NCBI RefSeq assembly: GCF_014648635.1
Contig: NZ_BMRM01000013.1
Coordinates: forward strand, 1-64,000
DNA length: 64,000 nucleotides
Source: Streptomyces cinerochromogenes
GTDB taxonomy: Bacteria > Actinomycetota > Actinomycetes > Streptomycetales > Streptomycetaceae
Reading direction: 5' to 3'
Part shown: piece by piece, positions 43,381 through 52,707 of the stretch
Numbering within the stretch: the stretch's first letter is position 1
How the letters are laid out: the number at the start of each line of letters is the position of its first letter
The notes under the pieces: model-generated
What the model was told of the DNA's origin: nothing
The model's input: only the letters and a program-made list of their open reading frames with translations
The model's database searches: none
Program-made: the position numbers and the translations under genes

Positions 43381-43859
43381 CCCAGCCGCCCCACGACGAG
43401 CCCACCGCCGACAGCCCCGAGGAACTGCGCGAGCAGGCCGAACAGACCCGCCAGGAACTCGGCCAGACCGTCGAGGCCCTCGCGGCCAAGACCGACGTCA
43501 AGGCCCGCGCCCAGGAGAAGGCGACAGAGGTCAGGGAACATGTCGCCGCCCGGGCGGGCGAACTGAAGGAGCAGGCCTCGCTCAAGGCCGGGGAGCTGAA
43601 GGACAAGGCGGCGCAGGCTGCCGGCCACCTGCAGGACAAGCTGCCCGATCCGGTGAGGGAGAAGGCCGTCGAGACCGCCGGACAGGCGCGGGCCAAGGCC
43701 GCTCAGGCCGGCCATATGTGGCAGGAGAAGGCGCCCGAGCCGCTGAGGGAGAAGACGGCCCAGGGGGCGCAGATGGCCCGCGACAAGCGCGGCCTGCTCC
43801 TGGCCGCCGCCGGTGTGGCGGTCGTGGCGTGGATCGTCTGCCGTCGCCGCGAGGGATGA
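43377..43859 (+). CDS. DUF3618 protein
   Basis: 160 aa. N-terminal DUF3618 motif SPEELREQAEQTRQELGQTV, then a long alanine/lysine-rich amphipathic helix with 11-residue-like repeats (KAGELKDKAAQAAGHLQDK) resembling LEA-type or apolipoprotein helices, and one C-terminal transmembrane helix LLLAAAGVAVVAWIV. Probably a membrane-anchored partner of the holin-X protein. Function unknown. Confidence 0.85.
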   Translation: MTQPPHDEPTADSPEELREQAEQTRQELGQTVEALAAKTDVKARAQEKATEVREHVAARAGELKEQASLKAGELKDKAAQAAGHLQDKLPDPVREKAVETAGQARAKAAQAGHMWQEKAPEPLREKTAQGAQMARDKRGLLLAAAGVAVVAWIVCRRREG

Positions 43860-43937
43860 GCGGGGTGAAGGCCCTGACGATCGCCTACGAGCCGGTCGCT
43901 CACGCCGCTCCCGGCTGACGAGCGACGAGCCAGACTG

Positions 43938-43969
43938 CGGGGTGCCGGTACGCGAGTACCGGCACCCCG
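43938..43969. terminator. Terminator hairpin after DUF3618 gene
   Basis: 14-bp stem (CGGGGTGCCGGTAC paired with GTACCGGCACCCCG), loop GCGA, 79 bp after the stop codon. Confidence 0.8.
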
Positions 43970-43996
43970 TTCACGGACCGCCCCGTTCACGGACCG
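43965..43996. repeat. Tandem 16-bp repeat
   Basis: CCCCGTTCACGGACCG occurs twice in direct succession. A second short repeat, CCTCATCCAG, follows at about 44062-44083. No function apparent. Confidence 0.7.
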
Positions 43997-44514
43997 CCCC
44001 GCCCCGGGCCGGGCTCCTGTCCGCGCCGAGCGGGCGGGGCCCGCGGTGGTTGCCTCGTCCAGCCTCATCCAGCCTCATCCAGCAGGGCCGGCCGGTTCAG
44101 CGCTCACTGCACACATCAGCAGCGTGCAGACCGGGGGGAAGCCGGGTGCCCATGACCACCACGGCCAGCACGGCCACGACGGGCGCGCCCTCCAGCACCA
44201 GCTGCAGGCTCGCGGCCAGGCGGGTCAGCTGTGCGCGGGGGCGGACCCCGGCGGCCAGGACCTCACGCGGAGGCCGGTCAGCGCCTCACGCCGAGGCCGA
44301 AGATGTCCGATGCCGTCCGTCCGCACTATCGTGTGGGCAGCCTGCCGGGACGGCGCCGTGCGGGCCGGCCGGGACCGCCCGGTCGGCCGGAGCACGAGCA
44401 CCGCGGTGCGCGTCGTCGGTCACCGAGCAGGGTGTGCACAGCCGCCGGCCTGCGGTCGCCTCGGCCGGGCGGATCATGTGCGGAGGAGTCGGAACAGTGA
44501 GGGTTGCGAGGGTG
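43997..44514. other. 518-bp region without a clear gene; possible coding remnant
   Basis: On the minus strand a stretch from about 44290 to a TGA near 44099 reads REVLAAGVRPRAQLTRLA and LEGAPVVAVLAVVVMG, protein-like with a hydrophobic helix, but it has no start codon after an in-frame stop. This may be a decayed gene. The 3' end holds ribosome-site candidates for the Sua5 gene (GGAGGAG at 44482-44488). Confidence 0.35.
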
Positions 44515-45489
44515 ATGGCAACAGCCAGTGACATCGAGAAGGCTGCCGAGGTGCTGCGTGCGGGAGGCCTCGTGGCCCTCCCGACGGAAACCGTCTACGG
44601 CCTGGGCGCGAACGCTGAGGACCCCGCCGCCGTCGCCCGTATCTTCCAGGTCAAGGGGCGCCCGCCCTCCCACCCGCTGATCGTCCACATCGGCGGCGCG
44701 GAACACCTGGACGAATGGGTCGAGGAGGTGCCCGCGACGGCGCGCCTGCTGGCCGAACACTTCTGGCCGGGGCCCCTCACGCTGGTCCTGCGGCGCGGCC
44801 GACGGGTGCCCCTCGAAGCCACCGGTGGCCTGGAGACGGTGGCCGTGCGCGTGCCCGACCACCCCGTCGCCCTCGCGCTGCTCTCGGCCTTCGGCGGCGG
44901 GGTCACGGCTCCGTCCGCGAACCGCTTCGGCTCGGTCAGCCCCACCACGGCGGACCACGTCCGAGCGGAGCTCGGTGATGCCGTTGATTTCGTCCTGGAC
45001 GGCGGGTCCTGCGGGGTCGGTGTCGAGTCGACCATCGTCGACGTCACGGGCGAGACCCCGAGCATCCTCCGGCCCGGCGGGGTGACCCGCGAGGACCTCG
45101 AAGCGGTGCTGGGGTGCCCGATCGAGGTGCCCTCCACCAGCCATGTCCGGGTGCCGGGTCAGCACCCGTCGCACTACGCGCCACGGGCTCGGGTCGTCCT
45201 CGTCGAGCCGGAGGAGGTCGTCGCCGAAGCCGGGCGCGCGCAGGAGGAGGGGCACCAGGTGGGTGTCTTTCTTCCCGCCGCCTCCGCCGACGCTCCGGTG
45301 AAGGCGCACGCGGTGGTGGCCCTCCCCGATTCCATGGACGCCTACGCGCGCGGGCTGTACGGGTTCCTGCGCGAGCTCGACCAGCAGGGGTGCGACCTCA
45401 TCGTCGCCTCCCTTCCGGCGGAGCAGGGGCTGGGTCTCGCGATCGCCAATCGGCTCCGGCGCGCCGCGGGACCCCGGTCGTCCCAGTGA
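44515..45489 (+). CDS. sua5: L-threonylcarbamoyladenylate synthase (Sua5 type)
   Basis: 324 aa, the two-domain Sua5 form. YrdC domain: LPTETVYGLGANA, KGRPPSHPLIVH, FWPGPLTLVL, APSANRFGSVSPT; C-terminal Sua5 domain from about residue 210 (PGQHPSHYAPRARV). It makes threonylcarbamoyl-AMP for the t6A37 modification of tRNAs. ATG 44515 has GAGGG close by; an in-frame GTG at 44497 with GGAGGAG eight bases upstream would add six residues and is a real alternative. Confidence 0.93.
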   Translation: MATASDIEKAAEVLRAGGLVALPTETVYGLGANAEDPAAVARIFQVKGRPPSHPLIVHIGGAEHLDEWVEEVPATARLLAEHFWPGPLTLVLRRGRRVPLEATGGLETVAVRVPDHPVALALLSAFGGGVTAPSANRFGSVSPTTADHVRAELGDAVDFVLDGGSCGVGVESTIVDVTGETPSILRPGGVTREDLEAVLGCPIEVPSTSHVRVPGQHPSHYAPRARVVLVEPEEVVAEAGRAQEEGHQVGVFLPAASADAPVKAHAVVALPDSMDAYARGLYGFLRELDQQGCDLIVASLPAEQGLGLAIANRLRRAAGPRSSQ

Positions 45490-45914
45490 GCGGCGACGCC
45501 CCGGGGGGTCGTGCGGGGCCGACGCGTAGCGCTCGCAGAGCGGATCGGCCGGTCCCGTCCCCGCGGTGACGACGACTCGAACCTGTGGGTGCGCGCCCCG
45601 GCAGGCGCCGTTCCCCCAGGCCGGAGGTCGACCTGCTCACGATCCCGTGGACCGTCTGTGCCCACTGCGGGCTGGTCCCGGCGGAAGCCATGTGCGCGAG
45701 CCCTGGGGCGTCCTGTCCGTCCTGGCCGACTGCGTCGTACGACGACGTGCTCCTCGCCCGGAGTTCCGGCACGGAGGCGGGTCGGCAGCCCCGTGGCTGT
45801 CCGGGACTCGCTCACCGTCCTGGCCTCTTGCCCCGGTGGGGAGCCGCCACGACGGTGGCAGGTATCCAGCCACGGTCCTTGCCTTCACCCACTGCCGCTT
45901 GATCTCTTCTCCTG
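45490..45914. other. 425-bp region without a supported gene
   Basis: Several overlapping frames exist on both strands but none shows a credible start and protein-like sequence. One plus frame contains IPWTVCAHCGLVPAEAMC (about 45640-45700), which could be a relic. No hairpin or repeat stands out. Confidence 0.4.
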
Positions 45915-48161
45915 GTGACCACCACCTCGCCGCACCTGGATCCGCCGCCCTGGCCGCACTGCGCTGCCGGGGCGAGCCCGGACGATCCCGTGGGCTGCCG
46001 TGGCGTCATCGTCGACCCGTACGACGCCTGCCTGGCCCACCTGCCGGAAGCCTTCCGCACGACGTACCTGGCCGGCCTGGCCCCCGGCACCGAGGTCCAT
46101 CACTCCGGCACCCCGTTCACCGGTGATCTGCTGCACCGGCTGCTCCACGCACTCCGGGCCCCGGACAGCGGGCGGCCGCTGGTCCGCCACGCCCGCTTCG
46201 AAGCCGCCACGTTCTCCGGCACAGCCGACTTCGGCGGAGTGGCCTTCGAAGACGTCTGGTTCGACGGGGCGGTCTTCTCCGGCGACGCCGTCTTCCGCGG
46301 GGCGTCGTTCGACGGGAACGCCGGGTTCAGCCGGACGGTGTTCGCCGGGAGCGCCGGGTTCAGCAGGGCCGTGTTCTCCCGTGCCGCGGACTTCGGCGGG
46401 GCGGTGTTCGCCCTGGACGCCCGCTTCGACAACGCGACGTTCGCCGGCGCCACGTTCGTCGGTACGGCCTTCTCCGGTGACGCCTGGTTCGGTGCGGCGA
46501 CGTTCTCCGAAGACGTCCGTTTCGACCGTGCGACGTTCACGGAAGCCAACTTCCGCGGGGCGGTGTTTTCCGCGAACGCGGGGTTCACCAGGGCCTCCTT
46601 CTCCGGCAGCGCTCTCTTCGACCGTGCGGTGTTCTCCGGCGCGGCCGGCCTGCGAGAGGCGGTGTTCTCCGGTGATGCCGGGTTCCTCGGAGTCCGGTTC
46701 GACGGAGACGCCCGATTCGGCGGGGCGACCTTCTCCCACGGCGCCGACTTCCATGACGTGACGTTCTCCCGCGACGCCTGGTTCGTCGGGGTCGCCTTCT
46801 CCGGCAGCGCCCGGTTCAGCTCGGCGACACTCGCCGGAAGCGCCCGCTTCGACGCCGCGGAGTTCTCCGCCGAGGCCGTCTTCCGCAGGACGGCGTTCTC
46901 CGGCGACGCCCACTTCGCCGGGGCGGTGTTCTCGGGCGGCGCCGACTTCGGCGGTGCGGTGTTCTCCGGGGAGGCGGCCTTCCGCGGGGCGTCCTTCTCC
47001 GGCGACGCCCGCTTCGGCGCGGCGGCGTTCTCCGCCGGCGCCTTCTTCAGCGGTGCGACCTTCGAGACGCTGTCCCGTCTGGGCCCCCTGGTGTGCCGGG
47101 GAGAACTCGATCTCTCCGGTGCGCGCTTCGGTGGTCCGGTGACCATCGAAGCGGCATCGGCCCTTTTCACCTGCGTGAGGACTCGCTGGGAGTCCACGGC
47201 CACGCTGCGCCTGCGCTACGCGACGGTGGACCTCACGGACGCTGTCATCGAGTACCCGCTGAGCGTGGCCACCCGTCCGTCCGCCTTCACCCACGACCGG
47301 AGGCCGGTCGACGAGTCCGCTCTGGCCGACCGGGACCCGAGTGCCCGCATCACCTCGCTGAGCGGCGTGGACGCCGCCCACTTGGCGTTGACCGACGTCG
47401 ACTTGTCCGGCTGCCGTCTCACCGGGACCTTCCACCTCGACCAGCTCCGCCTGGAGGGCCGCTGCGTCTTCGCGGACGCCCCCGCCGGCCTGCACCGGCA
47501 CGGCGCGCTTCCGGCCCGCTGGACACAGCGTCGCACCCTCGCCGAAGAACACCACTGGCGCGCCGCCAACGGCTCGACCGGCTGGACACCGGCGCCTTCC
47601 GGAACGACCCCCCAGCAACCCGCCGCCCTCGCCCCCGTCTACCGCCAGCTGCGGAAGTCCTTCGAGGACGCCAAGAACGAACCGGACGCAGCGGACTTCT
47701 ACTACGGCGAGATGGAGATGCGCCGCCACGACGGCGACCGGCCCCGCTCCGAGCGCGCGCTGCTCACCCTGTACTGGGCCGTCTCCGGCTACGGCCTACG
47801 CGCTTCCAGGGCCCTCGCCTGGCTGCTGGGAGCCATGGCCGCCACCGTCCTGGTCATGGTTCTGTGGGGCATCCCCGGGAACGACCTGCAGGCCGTGACA
47901 ACCGGGCACCTGACCGGGCAGGACATCTCGCTGACCACGGACGACCCCACCCCCGTGAACCCTTCCGGTCCGCTGCGCTCCCGCCTCGCCTCCCAGCGCT
48001 GGGAGAAGTCCCTGCACATCGTCGTGAACTCGGTGGTCTTCCGCTCCTCCGACCAGAACCTCACCACCACCGGCACGTACACCGAGATGGCCTCCCGCCT
48101 GACCGAGCCCGCGCTGCTGGGCCTTGCGGTGCTTGCCCTTCGCGGACGGGTCAAGCGGTAG
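45915..48161 (+). CDS. Large pentapeptide-repeat protein with C-terminal membrane segments
   Basis: 748 aa, GTG start without a clear ribosome site. Residues about 90-385 are pentapeptide repeats with a Phe at the centre of nearly every unit (FSGDA, FGGAV, FRGAS), predicting a long right-handed quadrilateral beta-helix of some 14-15 coils. A second, non-repeat region carries LTDVDLSGCRLTG-like strands, then a helix (YRQLRKSFEDAKNEPDAADF), a transmembrane helix LLGAMAATVLVMVLWGIPG near residue 640 and a short hydrophobic end. The YRQLRKSFEDAKN...YYGEMEMRR block is shared by many membrane-bound pentapeptide proteins. Role unknown; DNA-gyrase protection is known only for small soluble members. 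Confidence 0.88.
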   Translation: MTTTSPHLDPPPWPHCAAGASPDDPVGCRGVIVDPYDACLAHLPEAFRTTYLAGLAPGTEVHHSGTPFTGDLLHRLLHALRAPDSGRPLVRHARFEAATFSGTADFGGVAFEDVWFDGAVFSGDAVFRGASFDGNAGFSRTVFAGSAGFSRAVFSRAADFGGAVFALDARFDNATFAGATFVGTAFSGDAWFGAATFSEDVRFDRATFTEANFRGAVFSANAGFTRASFSGSALFDRAVFSGAAGLREAVFSGDAGFLGVRFDGDARFGGATFSHGADFHDVTFSRDAWFVGVAFSGSARFSSATLAGSARFDAAEFSAEAVFRRTAFSGDAHFAGAVFSGGADFGGAVFSGEAAFRGASFSGDARFGAAAFSAGAFFSGATFETLSRLGPLVCRGELDLSGARFGGPVTIEAASALFTCVRTRWESTATLRLRYATVDLTDAVIEYPLSVATRPSAFTHDRRPVDESALADRDPSARITSLSGVDAAHLALTDVDLSGCRLTGTFHLDQLRLEGRCVFADAPAGLHRHGALPARWTQRRTLAEEHHWRAANGSTGWTPAPSGTTPQQPAALAPVYRQLRKSFEDAKNEPDAADFYYGEMEMRRHDGDRPRSERALLTLYWAVSGYGLRASRALAWLLGAMAATVLVMVLWGIPGNDLQAVTTGHLTGQDISLTTDDPTPVNPSGPLRSRLASQRWEKSLHIVVNSVVFRSSDQNLTTTGTYTEMASRLTEPALLGLAVLALRGRVKR

Positions 48162-48179
48162 CCCAGAGCCGGGGGAAGC

Positions 48180-48571
48180 TCAGGCCGATGCCGGCGGGAG
48201 GCAGGCGACCGCGCCTCGGACGAACCGGCACCCCCGCTCATCGGCGTACTCGCTGAAGTGGAGTTCCTCCATGACCTCTTCGGCTCGCCGCAGGTGCGGT
48301 AGGCCGTAGGCGACCTTGAAGTACTCCAGGTGCTGGCGGACGGTGAGGGCGTCGTTGACGACGGCCACCTGGGGGCAGTAACCGAACCTTCCCCGGTGTC
48401 GGACCGTGCCCCGTCCGGTCGCAGTTCGCCGGACAGGATCCTCAGCAGCGTGGTCTTGCCGGCTCCGTTCTCCCCGACGATGCCGGCCACGACGCCGGGG
48501 CCCAGATCCAGGCTGATGCCGCGCAGTACGGGACGACGCCCGTAGGCGTGGTGCACGTTCCTGACTTCCAC
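48180..48571 (-). pseudogene. Truncated and frameshifted ABC-transporter ATPase
   Basis: The ATG at 48571 starts MEVRNVHHAYGRRPVLRGIS with Walker A GENGAGKTT. At the GGGG run in GACGGGGCACGG (about 48410) the frame breaks; one added G would continue as GTVRHRGRFGYCPQVAVVND and HLEYFKVAYGLPHLRRAEEV. The sequence then stops at 48180 without the ABC signature and Walker B. So the 3' half is lost, and the gene cannot encode a working ATPase even if the frameshift is a sequencing error. It ends 18 bp from the end of the pentapeptide gene. Confidence 0.8.
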
Positions 48572-48727
48572 AGCGCCCTCCTCGTCCCCGGCCGGTCCTT
48601 ACCGCGATGCCCTGGGCCCAACCGCCGCGGGCGGCCCTTGGTCACCCGCCGTCAACGTGCTCCGTGAAATGTCATCCGTTGTGCTGACCAGGCAGGTGAG
48701 GGGGGCCGGGTGCCGACGTACGCCTTC

Positions 48728-48733
48728 TAGGGT
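48728..48733 (+). promoter_or_regulatory. -10 box of a leaderless transcript (CrtC-prenyl synthase fusion)
   Basis: TAGGGT ends seven bases before the GTG at 48741, the usual layout of leaderless Streptomyces promoters. No good -35 box is seen. Confidence 0.5.
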
Positions 48734-48740
48734 CGGGCTG

Positions 48741-51044
48741 GTGACCAACCCCCCGGGTACCGCGCACCCGCCTCGTACCACCGTGCCCGTGCAGCACCGC
48801 TTCGACGCCGTACCGTTCGGCAGACCGCATCCGTCGGCCGGTCTGGAGTGGTGGTACCTGACGGGACATCTGGCCGCCCCGGACGGGGAGCGGCACCACT
48901 GGGCGGTGGCGATCTTCCGGCACGCGGACCCCCACGGCCGCGCGGACGAACCGGGGTACTGCTGCTACTTCGTGCACTCGCACCACCAGCGCATGGCGTC
49001 CGGCACCTGGATCACCCCCCGGGGCCTCAAGGGCCTCCGCGAGGCGCTCCGCCGCGACGAGGCCACGGACCCGCGGATCCGGGAGGCGCTGGCCGATGCG
49101 CTGAGCGAGGGGCCCCTGCTGCCCGACCGGCTGCTTGAGGGTACGGTCACCGACTGCCCCACTCGCCTGGACATCGCCCTGGGCACGCTCGCGTCGCTCC
49201 GGGAGGAAGGCAACGGCACGTACCGTCTCCGCTTCCACGCCGACGGGCAGCCGGAACTCGATCTCACCCTCACCGCGGAGAAACCGGGCGTGCCGCAGCT
49301 CAACGAACAAGGCCGGCTGCCGGGCCGGGCCGGGGACGGCCAGGACGAGCTGACCACCCATGTCTCTCCGCGGTTGCGGATCAGCGGCACCCTGACGACT
49401 GCCGAAGGCGTGGGGGTGGACTGCGTGGGGCAGGCGTGGTTCGAACACACCTGGGGCGCTTCCTGGTACCGGGCGCGGCGCTCGGCCGCGACGGCCGACC
49501 GGGCCTGGGAATGGGCCGGCCTGCAACTGGACAACGGCTGGGAGATCAGCGCACCGCTCACGTATCACGCTGCCCCCGCTTCCGGGCACCGCACGATCGT
49601 GCATGACCGGGCGACCGCCGTCGCACCCGACGGCACGGTCACCTACCCGGCACTGTCGTGGCAGGCGACCCGACGGTGGACCTCGGCCGCCACCCTCAAC
49701 ACCTATCCCACGCAGGTCCGCCTCGCGATCCCCGACCTCGGCCTGCACGTGGACGTCACCGGCCCGGACACCCCGCACGAGGTACGCACCTTCACGGCCG
49801 GGCGCGCCCTGTGGGAGAGTCCGGCCACCGTCACCGGCACGATGAACGGCACCGCGCTCTCCGGGGTGGCCTACCTGGAGACGCTTCCGTCCAACACGGT
49901 CGGCGACATCGAGCACTACATGCGCCGCGCCCACGACATCGCCCGTGCGGAAGCCGCCGCGCTGTACTCCGCCGATCCCGACGACCACGCCGCGCTCAGC
50001 CTCCTCACCGGCACCGGCGGTGCAACGGACCTGGACGCGGCCACCCTTGCCCGCCTGCACCGGGCGGTCTCCGCCCCCGTCCTGCACCTGCTGGACAACC
50101 CCGGCCGATCCTGGCGGCCCTACATCGCCGCCACGGTCCTCTGCCTGTTCGGCGTCGACCCCGAGCCCTACCGGCCGCTGACGGCGATCACCGAACTGCT
50201 CCACGTCTCGGCGCTGATCATCGACGACATCCAGGACGACTCCTCCACCCGGCGCGGACGGCCGAGTGTCCACGAAGTGTTCGGCACAGCCCCTGCCATC
50301 ACCGCAGGGACCCTCGGGTACTACACCTTCGACGCCCTCATGCAACGCGTCCCGCAAGCGGACGCCGCCACCATGCTGCGCATCCACCGGCTCTACCTGC
50401 GGGACCTGCGCGCCGCCCACGCCGGGCAGGCCCTGGACATCGCCGGACACCACGCCGCCTTCGACGAGGCCGTCACCACCGGCGACGCCGGCCCCCTCCT
50501 GCGTCAGGTCCGTGCCGCCCACCGCCTCAAGACCGGCATGCTCGTCCGCAGCACCGCCGAGATCGCCGCGATCCTCGCGGGCGCCGACGAGGAGGAACTC
50601 GGGGCGGTGTGCCGTTACTTCGAGGCGCTGGGCATCGCCTACCAGATCACCGACGACATCGCCGACCTGTACGGGCTGTGCACCCCGGAAGAGCACGAGC
50701 GGGGCATCGTCACCCGCCAGCCCGCCGAGGACCTCCGCAACGGCGAGGTCACCTACCCCGTGGCCCACGCCGTCGGCCGCCTGGACGCAGCCGACCGCCG
50801 ACGCCTGCGCGACGCCCTCCGTCAGCGGTCCGGTACCGGGGCGCTCGCAGCATCGGACCTGCTGCTGCGCAGCGGAGCCCTGGACGCGTGCAGGGCCGAG
50901 GCCCGCGCCCTCGTCGACGACGCGTGGAGCGCTCTCTCCCCCTTGCTCCCGCCGACCCTCCACAAGGCCATGGTGCGCGCACTGGGCTGGTACGCCGCAC
51001 AACGCGAGACAGACCACGTCTCCCCGACAGCACCCCCCTCGTGA
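48741..51044 (+). CDS. Fusion of CrtC/lipocalin-like domain and polyprenyl diphosphate synthase
   Basis: 767 aa. Residues 1 to about 390 resemble carotenoid 1,2-hydratase/AttH (CrtC) proteins: SAGLEWWYLTGHLAAPDG, GQAWFEHTWGASW, WEWAGLQLDNGWEI and RALWESPATVTG. Residues about 430-767 are an all-helical prenyl synthase with the first Asp-rich motif DDIQD at 495-499 followed by SSTRRGRPSVHE, and the second motif DDIAD at 638-642, plus the RLKTG lysine loop. Both catalytic motifs are intact, so it should condense isopentenyl diphosphate. The CrtC half could hydrate or cyclise a prenyl chain. The GTG at 48741 is chosen from the leaderless -10. Neighbours give no pathway. Confidence 0.88.
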   Translation: MTNPPGTAHPPRTTVPVQHRFDAVPFGRPHPSAGLEWWYLTGHLAAPDGERHHWAVAIFRHADPHGRADEPGYCCYFVHSHHQRMASGTWITPRGLKGLREALRRDEATDPRIREALADALSEGPLLPDRLLEGTVTDCPTRLDIALGTLASLREEGNGTYRLRFHADGQPELDLTLTAEKPGVPQLNEQGRLPGRAGDGQDELTTHVSPRLRISGTLTTAEGVGVDCVGQAWFEHTWGASWYRARRSAATADRAWEWAGLQLDNGWEISAPLTYHAAPASGHRTIVHDRATAVAPDGTVTYPALSWQATRRWTSAATLNTYPTQVRLAIPDLGLHVDVTGPDTPHEVRTFTAGRALWESPATVTGTMNGTALSGVAYLETLPSNTVGDIEHYMRRAHDIARAEAAALYSADPDDHAALSLLTGTGGATDLDAATLARLHRAVSAPVLHLLDNPGRSWRPYIAATVLCLFGVDPEPYRPLTAITELLHVSALIIDDIQDDSSTRRGRPSVHEVFGTAPAITAGTLGYYTFDALMQRVPQADAATMLRIHRLYLRDLRAAHAGQALDIAGHHAAFDEAVTTGDAGPLLRQVRAAHRLKTGMLVRSTAEIAAILAGADEEELGAVCRYFEALGIAYQITDDIADLYGLCTPEEHERGIVTRQPAEDLRNGEVTYPVAHAVGRLDAADRRRLRDALRQRSGTGALAASDLLLRSGALDACRAEARALVDDAWSALSPLLPPTLHKAMVRALGWYAAQRETDHVSPTAPPS

Positions 51045-51120
51045 ACAGCCTGCTGAATCCGAGCGCCTCGACCGGCCGCTCCGCGCACCTGCGTGCCCGG
51101 CGTGGTCACCGCGGCCCGGA

Positions 51121-51126
51121 TAGCCT
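51121..51126 (+). promoter_or_regulatory. -10 box of a leaderless transcript (ADP-ribosylglycohydrolase)
   Basis: TAGCCT ends six bases before the ATG at 51133. Confidence 0.4.
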
Positions 51127-51132
51127 GCGCGC

Positions 51133-52073
51133 ATGAAGCGGGTGCAGCGGATGCAGCGGGCCGCCGGTGTCGTCGTCGGCTCAGCGGTGGGGGACGCCCT
51201 GGGCGGCCCCTTCGAGTTCGGTCCCCGGGGAGCGTTCTCCGCGCGGTTTCCCGTGCCTGGTGCCGGTGGCGAGATGAGCGGCGGCGGTGGCTGGGACCCC
51301 GGTGAGGCCACCGACGACACACAGATGGCCGTTCTGGTCGCGGAGTCCCTGCTGAGCGGGGCGGACTGGATCTGGCGGACATCTTCGCCCGCTTCCAGCG
51401 GTGGGCCGCGGCAGAGCCGAAGGACATCGGCTTGCAGACCGAGGACGTCCTGACCAACGGCATGCCCTGGGACCTCGCCGCCACCACCCACTTCCAGGTC
51501 AACCAGCGAGCCGCGGGCAACGGCTCCCTGATGCGGGCATCGACCTCCGCGGTGCACTTCGCGGCCGCCGGCCGAGAAGCCACCATGGACGCGGCCCGCC
51601 GCATCGCCGCTCTCACCCACGGTGACCGCGCGGCCTGGGAAGGCACCGCGGTCTTCCACGAACTCGTCCGCCTCGCGTTCGAGGACGCCGACCCCCTCGC
51701 CGCGCTCCCGGACGTCCTGGCTCTCGTCCACCCCGAACACCGCGACCGCTACGCCACGGTCCTCGCACCCGAGTGGCACCCGGATCGGGCGACCGAGTTC
51801 AACGGTGCCGTCTGGCCCTGCCTGGGCTCCGCCGTCTGGGCCCTGCGCACCACCACCAGCTTCGAGGACGCGATACGCGCGGCGATCGACCTCGGCGGTG
51901 ACACGGACACCGTCGCCGCGGTGACCGGAGGCCTCGCCGGCGCGTCCTACGGGCTGGACGCGATCCCCGCCCGCTGGACCCAGCCGCTCCACGTCCCCCT
52001 CCCCGGATGCGACGGACGGGTGTTGCGCCTGGCGGATCTGGTCCACCTCGCACACCGTCTCGCGGGCTGCTGA
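51133..52073 (+). pseudogene. ADP-ribosylglycohydrolase with a frameshift
   Basis: Frame 1 gives GVVVGSAVGDALGGPFEFG and EATDDTQMAVLVAESLLSG, the N-terminal half with the metal-binding DDT. Near 51357-51363 (AGCGGGGCGGAC) the sense moves to another frame, giving LDLADIFARFQRWAAAEPKD and then the C-terminal half with IDLGGDTDTVAAVTGGLAGA to a TGA at 52071-52073. Adding one G to the GGGG run restores one protein of about 313 aa with all family motifs. It removes ADP-ribose from proteins or nucleotides. Either a recent inactivation or a base-calling error. Confidence 0.8.
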
Positions 52074-52224
52074 GGGGGTGCGTGGGGTGCGTCCCGAGGA
52101 CGAAGACGCAGACCGCACTGTCCCTGGCTCCGGTTGGCGGGACCGCGGCCGGAGCCGACCCCGACCGCGTTCCCTCCGCCCCAGCAGGCGAGCGGCATCC
52201 GCCGGCCCCGGCGGGAGAAGCCAG

Positions 52225-52707
52225 CTAATCGCCGCAGGTGAGATCGTCGGGATGTGTGGCGTTCTTGCTGATGTTGCAGCGTCGGTGGGCGGCGCGCATG
52301 TTGCCGCGTACGTGGTGGCCGCCGAGCGCCAACGGCAGGTGGTGGTCCACGCTCGCCGCCTGCGGGTCGTAGCGGTCGACATGCTTCGGTATCCCGCCGC
52401 CGCACAGCTCACAGCGCCAGTCGGCCGCTTCGATGACGGAGAGGGGGTCGACGTCCTCGAAGTAGGTTCCCGGCAGGGCGCGAGCGGCCGAGGTCAGCCG
52501 GAACCCGTGGATCCTGGCGGCCGGTGTCCGGGTCAGGTACGCGGGGACCACGGGTTTCTCGGCGGGGCGGCAGGACGCCTGGCAGTAGTCGTCGAGGCAC
52601 GACGGATCCAGCGTGGAGCCGCAGCCGGGGCAGCGGCGTTCGCACCAGGCGGTCTGTGCCGTGTCGGCCAGGTGTCTGTTCAGCCGCTGGAGGAAGGGAA
52701 CGGTCAT
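52225..52707 (-). CDS. HNH endonuclease
   Basis: 160 aa, ATG with AAGGAGAAG upstream. An N-terminal zinc-ribbon-like part has CERRCPGCG and CLDDYCQASC; the HNH part has CELCGG, the catalytic SVDHHLPLALGG and NMRAAHRRCNISKN. The start overlaps the stop of the 466-aa gene by 4 bp, so the two are co-translated. Could be a nicking or restriction-type nuclease; specificity unknown. Confidence 0.9.
   Translation of the reverse strand: MTVPFLQRLNRHLADTAQTAWCERRCPGCGSTLDPSCLDDYCQASCRPAEKPVVPAYLTRTPAARIHGFRLTSAARALPGTYFEDVDPLSVIEAADWRCELCGGGIPKHVDRYDPQAASVDHHLPLALGGHHVRGNMRAAHRRCNISKNATHPDDLTCGD

Noticed and set aside
45566..45600. GACTCGAACCTG, resembling the reverse complement of a tRNA T-loop
   Set aside because: The flanking bases do not form a T-stem, acceptor stem or anticodon arm, so it is not a tRNA.
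46186..47070. Regular short nucleotide repeats (TTCTCCGGCGAC-like)
   Set aside because: They encode pentapeptide repeats in one frame and vary at codon level; they are not a CRISPR array or satellite.
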